From positions 1 to 46,969 of the forward strand of contig CALWMO010000003.1 in assembly GCA_944381965.1 (NCBI GenBank): a DNA stretch of 46,969 bases, in the 5' to 3' direction. Below are positions 34,232 to 41,850 of the stretch, piece after piece. The notes under the pieces are model-generated. The model saw nothing but the letters and a program-made list of their open reading frames with translations, did no database searches and was not told where the DNA came from. The stretch is from an uncultured Butyricicoccus sp. GTDB lineage: Bacteria; Bacillota; Clostridia; Oscillospirales; Butyricicoccaceae. Within the stretch, counting starts at the first letter, position 1. Every line of letters starts with the position of its first letter. The position numbers were made by a program, and so were the translations under genes.

Positions 34232-34954
34232 ATGCTTACAGAATTTTCAAGAACTGAACTGCTTTTAGGTAGTAAGGCTATGGAAAAGCTAGAAAATGCT
34301 AAGGTGGCAGTTTTTGGTGTTGGAGGAGTTGGTGCAGCTTGCTGTGAGGCTCTTGCCAGAGCTGGAATAAAAAATCTCACACTAATAGATGGTGATACTG
34401 TTTCTATAACGAATAGAAACCGTCAGATTATTGCACTAAATTCAACTACTGGCATGCCAAAAGCTCAAGCTATGGCAGATAGAATTAAGGATATAAACCC
34501 AAATTGTAATGTAACCGCTTTACAGCTGTTTCTAACAGAACAAAGTGATTTTGATTTTACGAGGTTTGATTATATCGTCGATGCAATAGATACTGTATCT
34601 GCCAAGCTTTTTATGATAGAAAAATGTTATAAACAAGATGTTAATATCATTTCAAGTATGGGTACAGGAAATAAACTTGACCCTACTCAGTTTGAAGTAA
34701 CAGATATTTATAAAACTTCGGTTTGTCCGCTCGCCAGAGTTATGAGAAAAGAACTTAAAAATCGAGGAGTTAAAAAGCTAAAAGTTGTATATTCAAAAGA
34801 AGAACCTCAAAAAATACCTAAAGAGCGTTATCAAAACTGCTTAGAAGATAAAAAAGGTACTGCTGGAAGACCTGTACCCGCTAGTATATCTTTTGTTCCT
34901 CCGGTTGCAGGTATGATTATTGCTGGTGAGGTTATAAAAGATTTAATTAAATAA
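34232..34954 (+). CDS. tcdA: tRNA threonylcarbamoyladenosine dehydratase (ThiF/E1-like)
   Basis: 240 residues. The E1-like ATP site is VFGVGGVGAACCEALARAGI (about 28-47) followed by LIDGDTVSITNRNRQ. SSMGTGNKLDP and NCLEDKKGTAGRPVPAS are family blocks of TcdA (YgdL/CsdL), which cyclises t6A37 of ANN-decoding tRNAs to ct6A. AGGAGGG precedes the ATG. It leads an apparent four-gene operon with vanZ-like, tyrA and xre genes. Confidence 0.9.
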   Translation: MLTEFSRTELLLGSKAMEKLENAKVAVFGVGGVGAACCEALARAGIKNLTLIDGDTVSITNRNRQIIALNSTTGMPKAQAMADRIKDINPNCNVTALQLFLTEQSDFDFTRFDYIVDAIDTVSAKLFMIEKCYKQDVNIISSMGTGNKLDPTQFEVTDIYKTSVCPLARVMRKELKNRGVKKLKVVYSKEEPQKIPKERYQNCLEDKKGTAGRPVPASISFVPPVAGMIIAGEVIKDLIK

Positions 34955-34972
34955 TGATTGTGAGCTGATTTT

Positions 34973-35593
34973 TTGAAAAATCCTGTTATTTGGTTTTTTC
35001 GTATTCTTTGTGTAGCTTTTCTTGGTATAAATATATACCTTGAACATAGTGGTAATTTTATAATTGAACCACATATAAAACTTATTTTAGCCGCTGTGTT
35101 TATAGTTTTACTGACATTTGCAATAAATCCTTTTGTAGGTTCAGAAAATAAAAAAATTTGGCTTTGGATAATATTTTTATATTATATTTGGGTGCTCGCA
35201 AACCTACTGTTTTTTGATTTAGCCTTTGGTAGAGATGCAGCACTTGGTGGTATAAATTTAAAACCTTTCTACACAATACGAAATTATTTAACCGCTTATG
35301 AACTCGGAAATATAACAAAAGAACTTGTTATTATAAATTTAATCGGAAATCTCGCAGCTTTTGCACCTATGGCAATCTTTTTGCCTGCTCTTTTTAAAGC
35401 AGAGCATAATTTCTTATTATTCTTTTTAACTATTTTTCTTATGGTTGCTACTGTTGAAGGTGTACAGTATTTCACTAAGACAGGTAGTTGTGATGTAGAT
35501 GATTTAATATTAAATGTACTTGGTGCTATGGTCATATGGATTATTTTATTGCCATGGCGTATTATTATCAAATATAGGGGGCGTTGGCAATGA
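34973..35593 (+). CDS. VanZ-like membrane protein
   Basis: 206 residues with about five or six hydrophobic helices. NLKPFYTIRNYL, a GNLAAFAPMAIFLP helix and the DVDDLILNVLGAM ending follow the VanZ family, named for low-level teicoplanin resistance but widespread with unknown function. Start TTG at 34973 has only a weak GTGAG upstream. The end overlaps tyrA by four bases (ATGA). Confidence 0.82.
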   Translation: MKNPVIWFFRILCVAFLGINIYLEHSGNFIIEPHIKLILAAVFIVLLTFAINPFVGSENKKIWLWIIFLYYIWVLANLLFFDLAFGRDAALGGINLKPFYTIRNYLTAYELGNITKELVIINLIGNLAAFAPMAIFLPALFKAEHNFLLFFLTIFLMVATVEGVQYFTKTGSCDVDDLILNVLGAMVIWIILLPWRIIIKYRGRWQ

Positions 35594-36426
35594 AAAAAAA
35601 GATAGTAATCGTTGGTTTAGGTCTTATGGGTGGCTCTATGGCTATGGCTATTCATAAATACACAGATAATGAGGTTTATGGATATAATCGCACTCGCTCG
35701 GTAGCTGAAAGAGCATTAGCTGATGGTACATTAGATGGTATTGCCGATGATAATATAATAGCTGAAGCTGATATTATCATTATTAGCCTTTATCCTCAGG
35801 CAACTGTTGATTTTCTTTTAGAAAAAATGCCTAAGATGAAAAAAGGTGCTATCATAGTAGATTTAGTAGGTGTAAAAAAATATTTAGATGAAAAACTTAC
35901 AGAGCCAGCTAAAAACGCTGGTGTGCATTTTATCGGTGGCCACCCAATGGCTGGTAAAGAATTTTCAGGCTATGCTTTTGCTGATGCTGACCTTTTTAAA
36001 GGGGCAAGTATGATTTTAGTTCCTAACGAATCCAGTCCACTCTGGGCAGTTGATGAAATGGACGGTCTTTTTAATAAATTAGGCTTTGGTCAAGTTGTTC
36101 GCTGCTCTCCTGAGCAACATGATGCAATGATTGCTTTTACTTCTCAGCTCGCTCATGTTGTTTCAAGTGCTTATATTAAAAGCCCTGAGGCTCTTCGCCA
36201 TAACGGCTATTCAGCGGGAAGTTACAAGGATTTAACCAGAGTTGCTAAATTAAATGAACATATGTGGACTGAACTATTTTTAAAGAATAAAGAGCCACTA
36301 GTCAAGGAAATTGACGAAATTATATTACATTTAACAGAGTATCGTGACGCTATTTCAAATGGTGAAGAAGAACGTCTTTGCACTTTACTTCGTGAGGGTA
36401 GAGAACGTAAAGAAAGTATAGGTTAA
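35590..36426 (+). CDS. tyrA: Prephenate dehydrogenase
   Basis: 278 residues. An N-terminal Rossmann fold (IVIVGLGLMGGSMAMAI) binds NAD(P)+. FIGGHPMAGKEFSGY contains the conserved HPM-G block with the active-site His, and the C-terminal helical dimer domain includes TSQLAHVVSSAY. It makes 4-hydroxyphenylpyruvate for tyrosine. ATG 35590 is nine bases from AGGGGG; the TTG at 35584 is too close. No ACT domain is visible, so feedback control by tyrosine through that domain is not expected. Confidence 0.92.
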   Translation: MKKKIVIVGLGLMGGSMAMAIHKYTDNEVYGYNRTRSVAERALADGTLDGIADDNIIAEADIIIISLYPQATVDFLLEKMPKMKKGAIIVDLVGVKKYLDEKLTEPAKNAGVHFIGGHPMAGKEFSGYAFADADLFKGASMILVPNESSPLWAVDEMDGLFNKLGFGQVVRCSPEQHDAMIAFTSQLAHVVSSAYIKSPEALRHNGYSAGSYKDLTRVAKLNEHMWTELFLKNKEPLVKEIDEIILHLTEYRDAISNGEEERLCTLLREGRERKESIG

Positions 36427-36427
36427 T

Positions 36428-36796
36428 ATGACTATATTAGGTGAGCGTATTCGCACTCTTAGACGAAGGTCAGAAATGACACAAGGCGAACTTGCTAAAA
36501 AACTTGAAATTTCTCAAAGTGCAGTCGGTATGTATGAACAGGGTAGACGTGAACCACCTTATAATTTGCTTATAAAGATATCAAAGCTATTTGATGTAAA
36601 ACTCGATTGGCTTTTATCTGACGGAACAGAACAGGAATCAAGAGAACTTGATGATATGTTTGAGGACTTTTTTAAAGCTATGCGTCAAAAACGTGGTTTA
36701 CAATTTCATGGTCAGCCGCTTTCAGTAGACGAAATAGAAAGTATAATAAAAGGTATAAAACTCGGTGCAGAGCTTGCGATAAAACAGAATATATAA
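36428..36796 (+). CDS. XRE-family transcription regulator
   Basis: 122 residues. The Cro/C1 helix-turn-helix spans about 6-60 (GERIRTLRRRSEMTQGELAK, then ISQSAVGMYEQGRREPPYNL). The C-terminal half is acidic then basic, with no recognised sensor. It starts one base after the tyrA stop, so it is translated with it. Targets are unknown. This could be a domesticated phage-type regulator; no phage genes are nearby, though the PBECR4-like locus is its convergent neighbour. Confidence 0.87.
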   Translation: MTILGERIRTLRRRSEMTQGELAKKLEISQSAVGMYEQGRREPPYNLLIKISKLFDVKLDWLLSDGTEQESRELDDMFEDFFKAMRQKRGLQFHGQPLSVDEIESIIKGIKLGAELAIKQNI

Positions 36797-36800
36797 AAAA

Positions 36801-36828
36801 ACAGCTGAGAAAAAACTCAGCTGTTTTT
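36801..36828. terminator. Bidirectional terminator
   Basis: ACAGCTGAG (36801-36809) and CTCAGCTGT (36816-36824) with A and T flanks. It separates the tcdA-xre operon from the convergent toxin-like gene. Confidence 0.85.
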
Positions 36829-37432
36829 ATTTTGGCTTAGCTAAATAATTTAACTCAAGAGGATATACTATACTTGACCAATCTATATTTTTTGCTTTAT
36901 ATACAATATCTTTATATTCTTTATCAATCTGACTTTTTCTGTATGTAACTAAAATTCTCATTGGAGATATAACTTCATTGCGAATATCTGTGTTTAATAC
37001 TGTATTAGGTATATATCTTCCACTAGAATTCTGCTTAAATCCCATACATCCTTTAACATTGCCTGCAAGTTTTTCAGTATATAACTTAGGACGATTATTA
37101 TTAAAGTCGCCGATACAATTAGCACTTAAATTTATTTCCATCAAACTAGGTAGAATTTGTAGTTTAAGCTCGGTAGTGCCATCATCAGACGATTTAAAAT
37201 CTTTTGTACTTAGTCTTTTATTCACACATCTTTTAAAAAAATCTGATGCTGAAAGTTTAGTTTTACAACCAGTTAGATGTAAAAAATTGCTTTTATCAAA
37301 AGTTACTTCTAAATATGAGATTTTTGAATGTTTGTCCGCATATATAAATAAAAGGGAATAGTTTAAAAGATTTGTTTTATATTTTTCAGCACAAATAAAT
37401 AGGATAGATAGTATTTCTTTATTCGTTTTCAC
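36827..37432 (-). CDS. PBECR4-like putative RNase toxin
   Basis: 201 residues, no membrane helix. It resembles, from memory, the PBECR4 family (phage Barnase-EndoU-ColicinE5/D-RelE-like nuclease 4): FLHLTGCK with H52, SDFFKRC, DGTTELKLQILPSLM (84-98), IGDFNNN, LYTEKLAGN (117-125), GCMGF, YIPNTVL and RILVTYRKS. Polar candidates for an RNase site are H52, Y118, K121, Y164, R165 and K166. The start is GTG 37432, six bases after GGGAG; an upstream in-frame TTG lies before that site. Directly upstream are an intrinsic terminator, a three-repeat RNA and a promoter, the order of a type III toxin-antitoxin operon. Not similar to ToxN as I recall it. Confidence 0.6.
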   Translation of the reverse strand: MKTNKEILSILFICAEKYKTNLLNYSLLFIYADKHSKISYLEVTFDKSNFLHLTGCKTKLSASDFFKRCVNKRLSTKDFKSSDDGTTELKLQILPSLMEINLSANCIGDFNNNRPKLYTEKLAGNVKGCMGFKQNSSGRYIPNTVLNTDIRNEVISPMRILVTYRKSQIDKEYKDIVYKAKNIDWSSIVYPLELNYLAKPK

Positions 37433-37446
37433 ATTATTCTCCCACA

Positions 37447-37496
37447 AATAAAATTTAAAAGAGGATTAGAACACCGCAGCATTACTAATCCCCTTT
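37447..37496 (-). terminator. Intrinsic terminator between repeat RNA and toxin-like gene
   Basis: AAAGGGGATTAG (37496-37485) pairs with CTAATCCTCTTT (37469-37458) over 12 bp with one G-U, followed by TTTTAAATTTTATTT. In type III systems such a terminator sets the antitoxin-to-toxin ratio, with read-through supplying the toxin mRNA. Confidence 0.8.
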
Positions 37497-37653
37497 AATG
37501 ATTGATTTTATCGTTGTCCGCCAACACACAGACACACAAGTTCTGTATCATTTCAGGTTTTATCGTTGCCTGCCAACATTCAGGTCTATAACCCTGCATC
37601 GATTTCGGATTTTAGGTGTCAATCACACCAGTAGAATGACGTCTACTATCCTT
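37450..37653 (-). ncRNA. Candidate RNA antitoxin upstream of the PBECR4-like gene
   Basis: There is no reading frame of note. The predicted transcript starts near 37653, contains three structured repeats (37646-37504) and ends at the intrinsic terminator. Each unit, read on the minus strand, has hairpin 1, hairpin 2, then a single-stranded TAAAA-rich linker. Compensatory base changes between units preserve both stems, which favours a functional RNA over decayed coding sequence. Confidence 0.6.
37504..37646 (-). repeat. Three tandem ~51-nt RNA repeats, each with two hairpins
   Basis: Hairpin 1 stems: GTAGA/TCTAC (37646-37631), CAGG/CCTG (37596-37581) and CAGA/TCTG (37545-37529). Hairpin 2: GGTGT/ACACC (37629-37615), GTTG/CAAC (37577-37565) and GTTG/CAAC (37525-37513). 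Linkers: TAAAATCC (37614-37607), GATAAAACC (37564-37556) and GATAAAATC (37512-37504). The hairpin 2 centres are 51 and 52 bases apart. Confidence 0.75.
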
Positions 37654-37659
37654 ATAAAT

Positions 37660-37688
37660 ATTATATACAAAATAATAAAAAATATCAA
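37660..37688 (-). promoter_or_regulatory. Promoter of the repeat RNA/toxin operon
   Basis: TTGATA (37688-37683), a 17-base spacer and a perfect TATAAT (37665-37660) on the minus strand, immediately downstream of the tRNA-Gln terminator. Confidence 0.65.
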
Positions 37689-37694
37689 CACAAA

Positions 37695-37726
37695 AATAAA
37701 AAAACCTGATACATTGTATCAGGTTT
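37695..37726 (-). terminator. Terminator of the tRNA-Gln gene
   Basis: AAACCTGATAC and GTATCAGGTTT (37702-37726) pair over 11 bp and lead into a T run on the minus strand. Confidence 0.87.
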
Positions 37727-37728
37727 AA

Positions 37729-37802
37729 TGGCAGCCGAAGAAGGATTCGAACCCTCACAAACAGAGTCAGAGTCTGTCGTGCTACCTTTACACAATTCGG
37801 CT
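37729..37802 (-). tRNA. tRNA-Gln (anticodon CTG)
   Basis: Minus-strand cloverleaf: acceptor AGCCGAA/TTCGGCT, G73 discriminator, encoded CCA, a T-loop with GGTTCGAAT, and anticodon stem ACAGA/TCTGT around CTCTGAC, giving CTG. G73 is typical for glutamine tRNAs. It has its own promoter and terminator. Confidence 0.93.
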
Positions 37803-37832
37803 AAATATTCTATTGTCTAACTGACGAAGACT

Positions 37833-37861
37833 ATTATATCTAAATACAAAATAAAAGTCAA
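37833..37861 (-). promoter_or_regulatory. Promoter of tRNA-Gln
   Basis: TTGACT (37861-37856), a 17-base spacer and TATAAT (37838-37833) on the minus strand. Confidence 0.7.
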
Positions 37862-38016
37862 GCATTTTTTTAAAAAAATTTAAAAAAATCTAACAGTTTT
37901 TTTTTGCGGTCTTTTGCTAAAATTCTGTACATAAGTATATGGAAATAATATTAAACACAAGATATAATAAAATACGAATAAAAAGTTGTAATTGTTAGTC
38001 GTTAATAGGAGGACAC

Positions 38017-39834
38017 ATGATTAGAAACGATTTAAGAAATATTGCTATTATTGCTCACGTTGACCATGGTAAAACAACCCTGGTTGACCAGATGCTAAAA
38101 CAAGCGGGTACATTTAGAGAAAACCAAGTTGTTGAAGAACGTGTTATGGACTCAAATGATATCGAGCGTGAACGTGGTATCACTATTCTTGCTAAAAACA
38201 CATCACTTCATTACAAAGATACAAAAATTAATATTGTCGATACCCCAGGGCATGCCGATTTCTCTGGTGAGGTAGAGCGTATATTAAAAATGGTTGATGG
38301 TGTTATTCTGCTTGTTGATGCGGCAGAAGGCCCTATGCCTCAGACACGTTTTGTATTGCAAAAGGCTCTGGAGTTTGGTCATAAAATCATTATTGTTGTA
38401 AATAAAATTGATAGGCCAGATGCAAGACTTGATGAAGTTGGTGACGAAGTGCTAGAGCTGCTTTTAACACTAGATGCAACTGATGAACAGCTCGACAGCC
38501 CTATTATTTACTGCTCTGGTCGTGATGGCACAGCATCTATGTCACCAGATGTTCAGGGTGAAGACCTTATTCCACTGTTTGAAAATATTCTTTCTCATAT
38601 CTCTGGCCCTGACGTTGATATGGAGGGCGAAACTCAAATGCTTGTTTCTTCTATCGATTACAATGAATATGTGGGCAGAATTGGTATCGGTAGAATTGAG
38701 CGTGGTACATTAAAAGTAGGTCAGCAAGTTACCGTTTATGACTACCACCAGAGTATTAAGCCTTACAATTCTAAGATTGTTTCTTTATATGCAATCGAGG
38801 GCTTAGTTCGTACACCTGTTGATGAAATGAAAGCAGGCGATATTGTTTGTTTCTCTGGTATTGAAAATATCACTATCGGTGAAACTCTATGTGCTGTGGG
38901 TACAAATGAGCCTTTGCCATTTGTTAAAATCTCTGAGCCTACCGTTGAAATGTACTTTTCTGTAAATGATTCTCCATTTGCAGGTAAGGAAGGCAAGTTT
39001 GTAACCTCTCGTCATTTGCGTGACCGTTTATTTAAGGAATTACTGCGTGACGTTTCTTTAAGAGTTTCAGAAACCGATACAACCGACTCCTTTAGAGTTG
39101 CTGGTCGTGGTGAAATGCATCTTTCAATCTTAACCGAAAATCTACGCCGTGAGGGTTATGAGTTCCAAGTAGGTGCACCTAAGGCTATGATGAAGGAAAT
39201 TGATGGCGTTAAGTGTGAGCCTATCGAGCGTATGATTGCTGACGTTCCACAGGAATCCCTTGGTTCTGTTATGGAGAAAATGGGTTCTCGTAAGGGTGAG
39301 CTTGTAACTATGAGCCCTAAGGGTGATGACCGCATGAGAGTAGAATTTTTAATCCCAGCTCGTGGTCTGTTTGGTTATCGTAGCGAATTTTTAACCGATA
39401 CAAAGGGCGAGGGTGTTATGAACACTGTATTCCATGAGTATCAGCCATATAAGGGTGAAATTCAAAAGCGTTCTATTGGTGCTTTAATCGCATTTGAAAC
39501 AGGCGAAGCCGTAACCTATGGTTTATATAATGCTCAGGAGCGTGGTACATTGTTTATAGGTGCGGGCACTCAAGTTTATGAGGGTATGATTGTAGGCAGC
39601 ACTCCAACAGGTGAGGATATCGCTGTAAACGTTTGTAAAAAGAAACAGCTTACAAACACTCGTGCATCTGGTTCTGATGATGCACTTCGATTAATTCCAC
39701 CTCGTCAGATGTCTATTGAATCTGCACTCGAATTTATAGGCGATGATGAAATGCTTGAAGTTACACCAAAAAGTCTGCGTATTCGTAAAAAGATTTTATC
39801 TAATCAAATGCGTATGAAGAAAACAAAGGGTTAA
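38017..39834 (+). CDS. typA: Ribosome-associated translational GTPase TypA/BipA
   Basis: 605 residues. GTPase motifs: AHVDHGKTT (G1), RGITI (G2), DTPGHADF (G3) and NKID (G4). EF-G-like domains III and V and the BipA-specific C-terminal domain follow ([19 protein letters not shown] falls in the conserved region). It binds the 70S ribosome and acts in 50S assembly and stress adaptation. AGGAGG precedes the ATG. A ridA gene follows 31 bases later. Confidence 0.96.
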   Translation: MIRNDLRNIAIIAHVDHGKTTLVDQMLKQAGTFRENQVVEERVMDSNDIERERGITILAKNTSLHYKDTKINIVDTPGHADFSGEVERILKMVDGVILLVDAAEGPMPQTRFVLQKALEFGHKIIIVVNKIDRPDARLDEVGDEVLELLLTLDATDEQLDSPIIYCSGRDGTASMSPDVQGEDLIPLFENILSHISGPDVDMEGETQMLVSSIDYNEYVGRIGIGRIERGTLKVGQQVTVYDYHQSIKPYNSKIVSLYAIEGLVRTPVDEMKAGDIVCFSGIENITIGETLCAVGTNEPLPFVKISEPTVEMYFSVNDSPFAGKEGKFVTSRHLRDRLFKELLRDVSLRVSETDTTDSFRVAGRGEMHLSILTENLRREGYEFQVGAPKAMMKEIDGVKCEPIERMIADVPQESLGSVMEKMGSRKGELVTMSPKGDDRMRVEFLIPARGLFGYRSEFLTDTKGEGVMNTVFHEYQPYKGEIQKRSIGALIAFETGEAVTYGLYNAQERGTLFIGAGTQVYEGMIVGSTPTGEDIAVNVCKKKQLTNTRASGSDDALRLIPPRQMSIESALEFIGDDEMLEVTPKSLRIRKKILSNQMRMKKTKG

Positions 39835-39865
39835 TAAATATTTATATACAAAGGAGTAACAAAAA

Positions 39866-40246
39866 ATGAAGAATGTAATTTCTACTAATTTAGCACCAGC
39901 GGCTATTGGCCCATATTCTCAGGCAATCGAGGTAAATGGCACTATTTATACATCTGGTCAAATTCCACTTGACCCAGCTACTGGTGAAATCGTTGGTACA
40001 ACTATCGAGGAGCAAGCAGAACAGGTAATGCAAAACTTAAAAGCTGTTTTAGCTTATGCTGGTGTTGGTATGGACTGTGTTGTTAAAACAACTTGTTTCT
40101 TATCTGACCTTGCTGATTTTGCTGCATTTAATGAGGTTTATGGAAAGTATTTCCCAGAAAATCCTCCAGCTCGTTCTTGCTTCCAAGTAGCAGCTCTGCC
40201 AAAGAACGCTAAGGTAGAAGTTGAAATGATTGCTGTTAAACCATAA
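39866..40246 (+). CDS. ridA: RidA family enamine/imine deaminase
   Basis: 126 residues, full length. GPYSQAI near residue 15, YTSGQIPLDP and, near the C-terminus, NPPARSCFQVAALPKNAKVE carry the conserved Ser, Arg and Glu of RidA proteins. It hydrolyses reactive 2-aminoacrylate-type intermediates formed by PLP enzymes. AAAGGAG precedes the ATG. It is probably co-transcribed with typA. Confidence 0.94.
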   Translation: MKNVISTNLAPAAIGPYSQAIEVNGTIYTSGQIPLDPATGEIVGTTIEEQAEQVMQNLKAVLAYAGVGMDCVVKTTCFLSDLADFAAFNEVYGKYFPENPPARSCFQVAALPKNAKVEVEMIAVKP

Positions 40247-40259
40247 ATTAAGTAATAAA

Positions 40260-40295
40260 TAAAGCGTGTTGCCATTGAGTGACACGCTTTTATTA
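40260..40295 (+). terminator. Terminator of typA-ridA
   Basis: AAAGCGTGT (40261-40269) and ACACGCTTT (40282-40290), then TATT. Confidence 0.7.
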
Positions 40296-40397
40296 TGGTT
40301 GTCTTGTGCTTACTCTGTGTTTGTGTTAAAATAAATAGTATATAGAAATGCCTATAGCTTTATAGTTTAGGGCTAACTAATGGGAGGGTGTTTTTTC

Positions 40398-40757
40398 TTG
40401 AAAATTCAGGAATCAGCAGAAAATTATCTGGAAGCTATACTCATGATTACAAATGAAAAAGGCTCTTGCCGCTCAATAGATGTTGCACAATTTTTGGAAT
40501 TTTCTAAGCCTAGTGTAAGTCGTGCTATGGGACTTCTAAGGGAAAATGGATATGTTATAATGGACGAAAATGGTCTTTTAAGTCTTACCGAGGCGGGTAA
40601 GGAAATCGCTGACCGTATATTAGAACGTCACGAACTTTTAACAAAATGGCTTATTCGTTTGGGTGTTTCAGAAGAAACCGCACAAGCTGACGCTTGTAGA
40701 ATTGAACACGTTATAAGCGTAGAGACTTTTGAAAAAATAAAAGCTCATATTAAATGA
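40398..40757 (+). CDS. DtxR/MntR-type metal-dependent regulator, short form
   Basis: 119 residues. It begins KIQESAENYLEAIL, the classic first helix of MntR/IdeR, followed by a winged helix with FSKPSVSRAMGLLRENGYV. The end has ILERHELLTKWLIRLGV and ACRIEHVIS, the dimerisation/metal site with E, H and C-E-H ligands. There is no SH3-like domain, so it resembles MntR more than DtxR. It likely senses Mn or Fe. Start TTG at 40398 is ten bases from GGGAGG; the in-frame ATG at 40380 precedes the ribosome site. No metal transporter is adjacent. Confidence 0.85.
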   Translation: MKIQESAENYLEAILMITNEKGSCRSIDVAQFLEFSKPSVSRAMGLLRENGYVIMDENGLLSLTEAGKEIADRILERHELLTKWLIRLGVSEETAQADACRIEHVISVETFEKIKAHIK

Positions 40758-40797
40758 GCTTATTTTGCGGAATACATATGTGTTCCGCTCTTTTTAT
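40742..40797 (+). terminator. Two tandem hairpins ending the DtxR-type gene
   Basis: AAGCTCAT/ATGAGCTT (40742-40762) overlaps the stop codon. GCGGAA/TTCCGC (40768-40789) follows with an inner ACAT/ATGT and ends in TCTTTTT, so the second is the likely terminator. Confidence 0.75.
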
Positions 40798-40888
40798 ACA
40801 CAAAATACGTTTTTTCGCTTTTTAAATGATTATAATAGATGTATAATAATAAAAGATATTTAGTCCATTTGAAAGGAGAACTTACAAA

Positions 40889-41824
40889 ATGGCAGAATTT
40901 ATATCTCATCATTTATTTGGTCAGGAAATACTTTCTCTTATGCCTAAAGCTGCTCAAAATGCAGCTACAACGTATAAAGCAGCATTCAACTGGGGACTGC
41001 AAGGGCCAGACCCGTTTTTTTATCATGCACTAGCTTTTGGTAGTCCATTTAAAAAATATGCTAATTTAATGCATTCATATAAAACAGATGAACTGTTTTA
41101 TGCTTTTTCTCGTGCAGTAAATAGACTTTGTGACGAGCGTCAAATAATAGCTCAAGCATATTTTTATGGTTTTTTATGTCATTATGCACTTGATAGCAAT
41201 ATTCATCCTTATGTTTATTGCCGTCAGCTTCAGTGGAAAGAAAAAATGCCTAATGTAAATGACAGCTCTATCCATTGTAGAATTGAAAATGATATAGACC
41301 ATGAGCTTTATATGGCAAAATTTAAAAAACCTCTTACCGATTTTGATGTCGATAAACAATATAAATTAAGTGAAGAAGAAATTGCAATTATTTCTGTTAT
41401 ACTTCATTATGTTTTAAAATCAGTATATGATGTTAATATTCCAAATGCAAAAATCAGAACGAGTTTTGAAGAAATGCGTAGAGTTATAAAAGTGCTTTAC
41501 AGTAAAAATCAAACTATATGCCAAGGTCTAAAAAAACTCGAATGTATAGTTGGAAAAGGACTTTTTACATGTCATTTTAAAACAGAAAAACCAAATTGGG
41601 ACTGCTTAAACCTTAAACATAGTCCATGGTTTAATGCTTGGCAGCCTAATACATTGAGAGCTGAATCAGTGCCTGAAATATTTGATATTGCAGGTAAAGA
41701 GGCGGCAAATCTGGCAGTACAGTATTCATCAGAGCTTGACGCTGGTTGGATGCTTTTACATCATTTTGACGTTCCTTTTGATAATGGTAACCCTAAAAAC
41801 CGAGCTTTTAAACAGCTTAATTAA
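40889..41824 (+). CDS. Zinc-dependent phospholipase C-like protein
   Basis: 311 residues without a signal peptide, so probably cytosolic. The N-terminal SHHLFGQEIL and GLQGPDPFFYH, then FLCHYALDSNIHPYVY and IENDIDHELY, give the His/Asp pattern of the Zn-dependent phospholipase C/S1-P1 nuclease fold. Clostridial proteins of this group are mostly uncharacterised. Lack of export makes a true toxin-like phospholipase unlikely. GAAAGGAG precedes the ATG. It lies 26 bases upstream of the alcohol dehydrogenase gene. Confidence 0.82.
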   Translation: MAEFISHHLFGQEILSLMPKAAQNAATTYKAAFNWGLQGPDPFFYHALAFGSPFKKYANLMHSYKTDELFYAFSRAVNRLCDERQIIAQAYFYGFLCHYALDSNIHPYVYCRQLQWKEKMPNVNDSSIHCRIENDIDHELYMAKFKKPLTDFDVDKQYKLSEEEIAIISVILHYVLKSVYDVNIPNAKIRTSFEEMRRVIKVLYSKNQTICQGLKKLECIVGKGLFTCHFKTEKPNWDCLNLKHSPWFNAWQPNTLRAESVPEIFDIAGKEAANLAVQYSSELDAGWMLLHHFDVPFDNGNPKNRAFKQLN

Positions 41825-41850
41825 TATACAAACTTATGGAGGGAAAAACA

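Noticed and set aside
37504-37646. A mini CRISPR array
   Set aside because: Only three units, no constant repeat with unique spacers, and no cas genes; the similarity is in hairpin layout.
37498-37728. A 76-codon plus-strand frame over the repeat RNA
   Set aside because: It has no ribosome site, runs against the promoter and terminator, and the repeats show stem covariation instead of codon structure.
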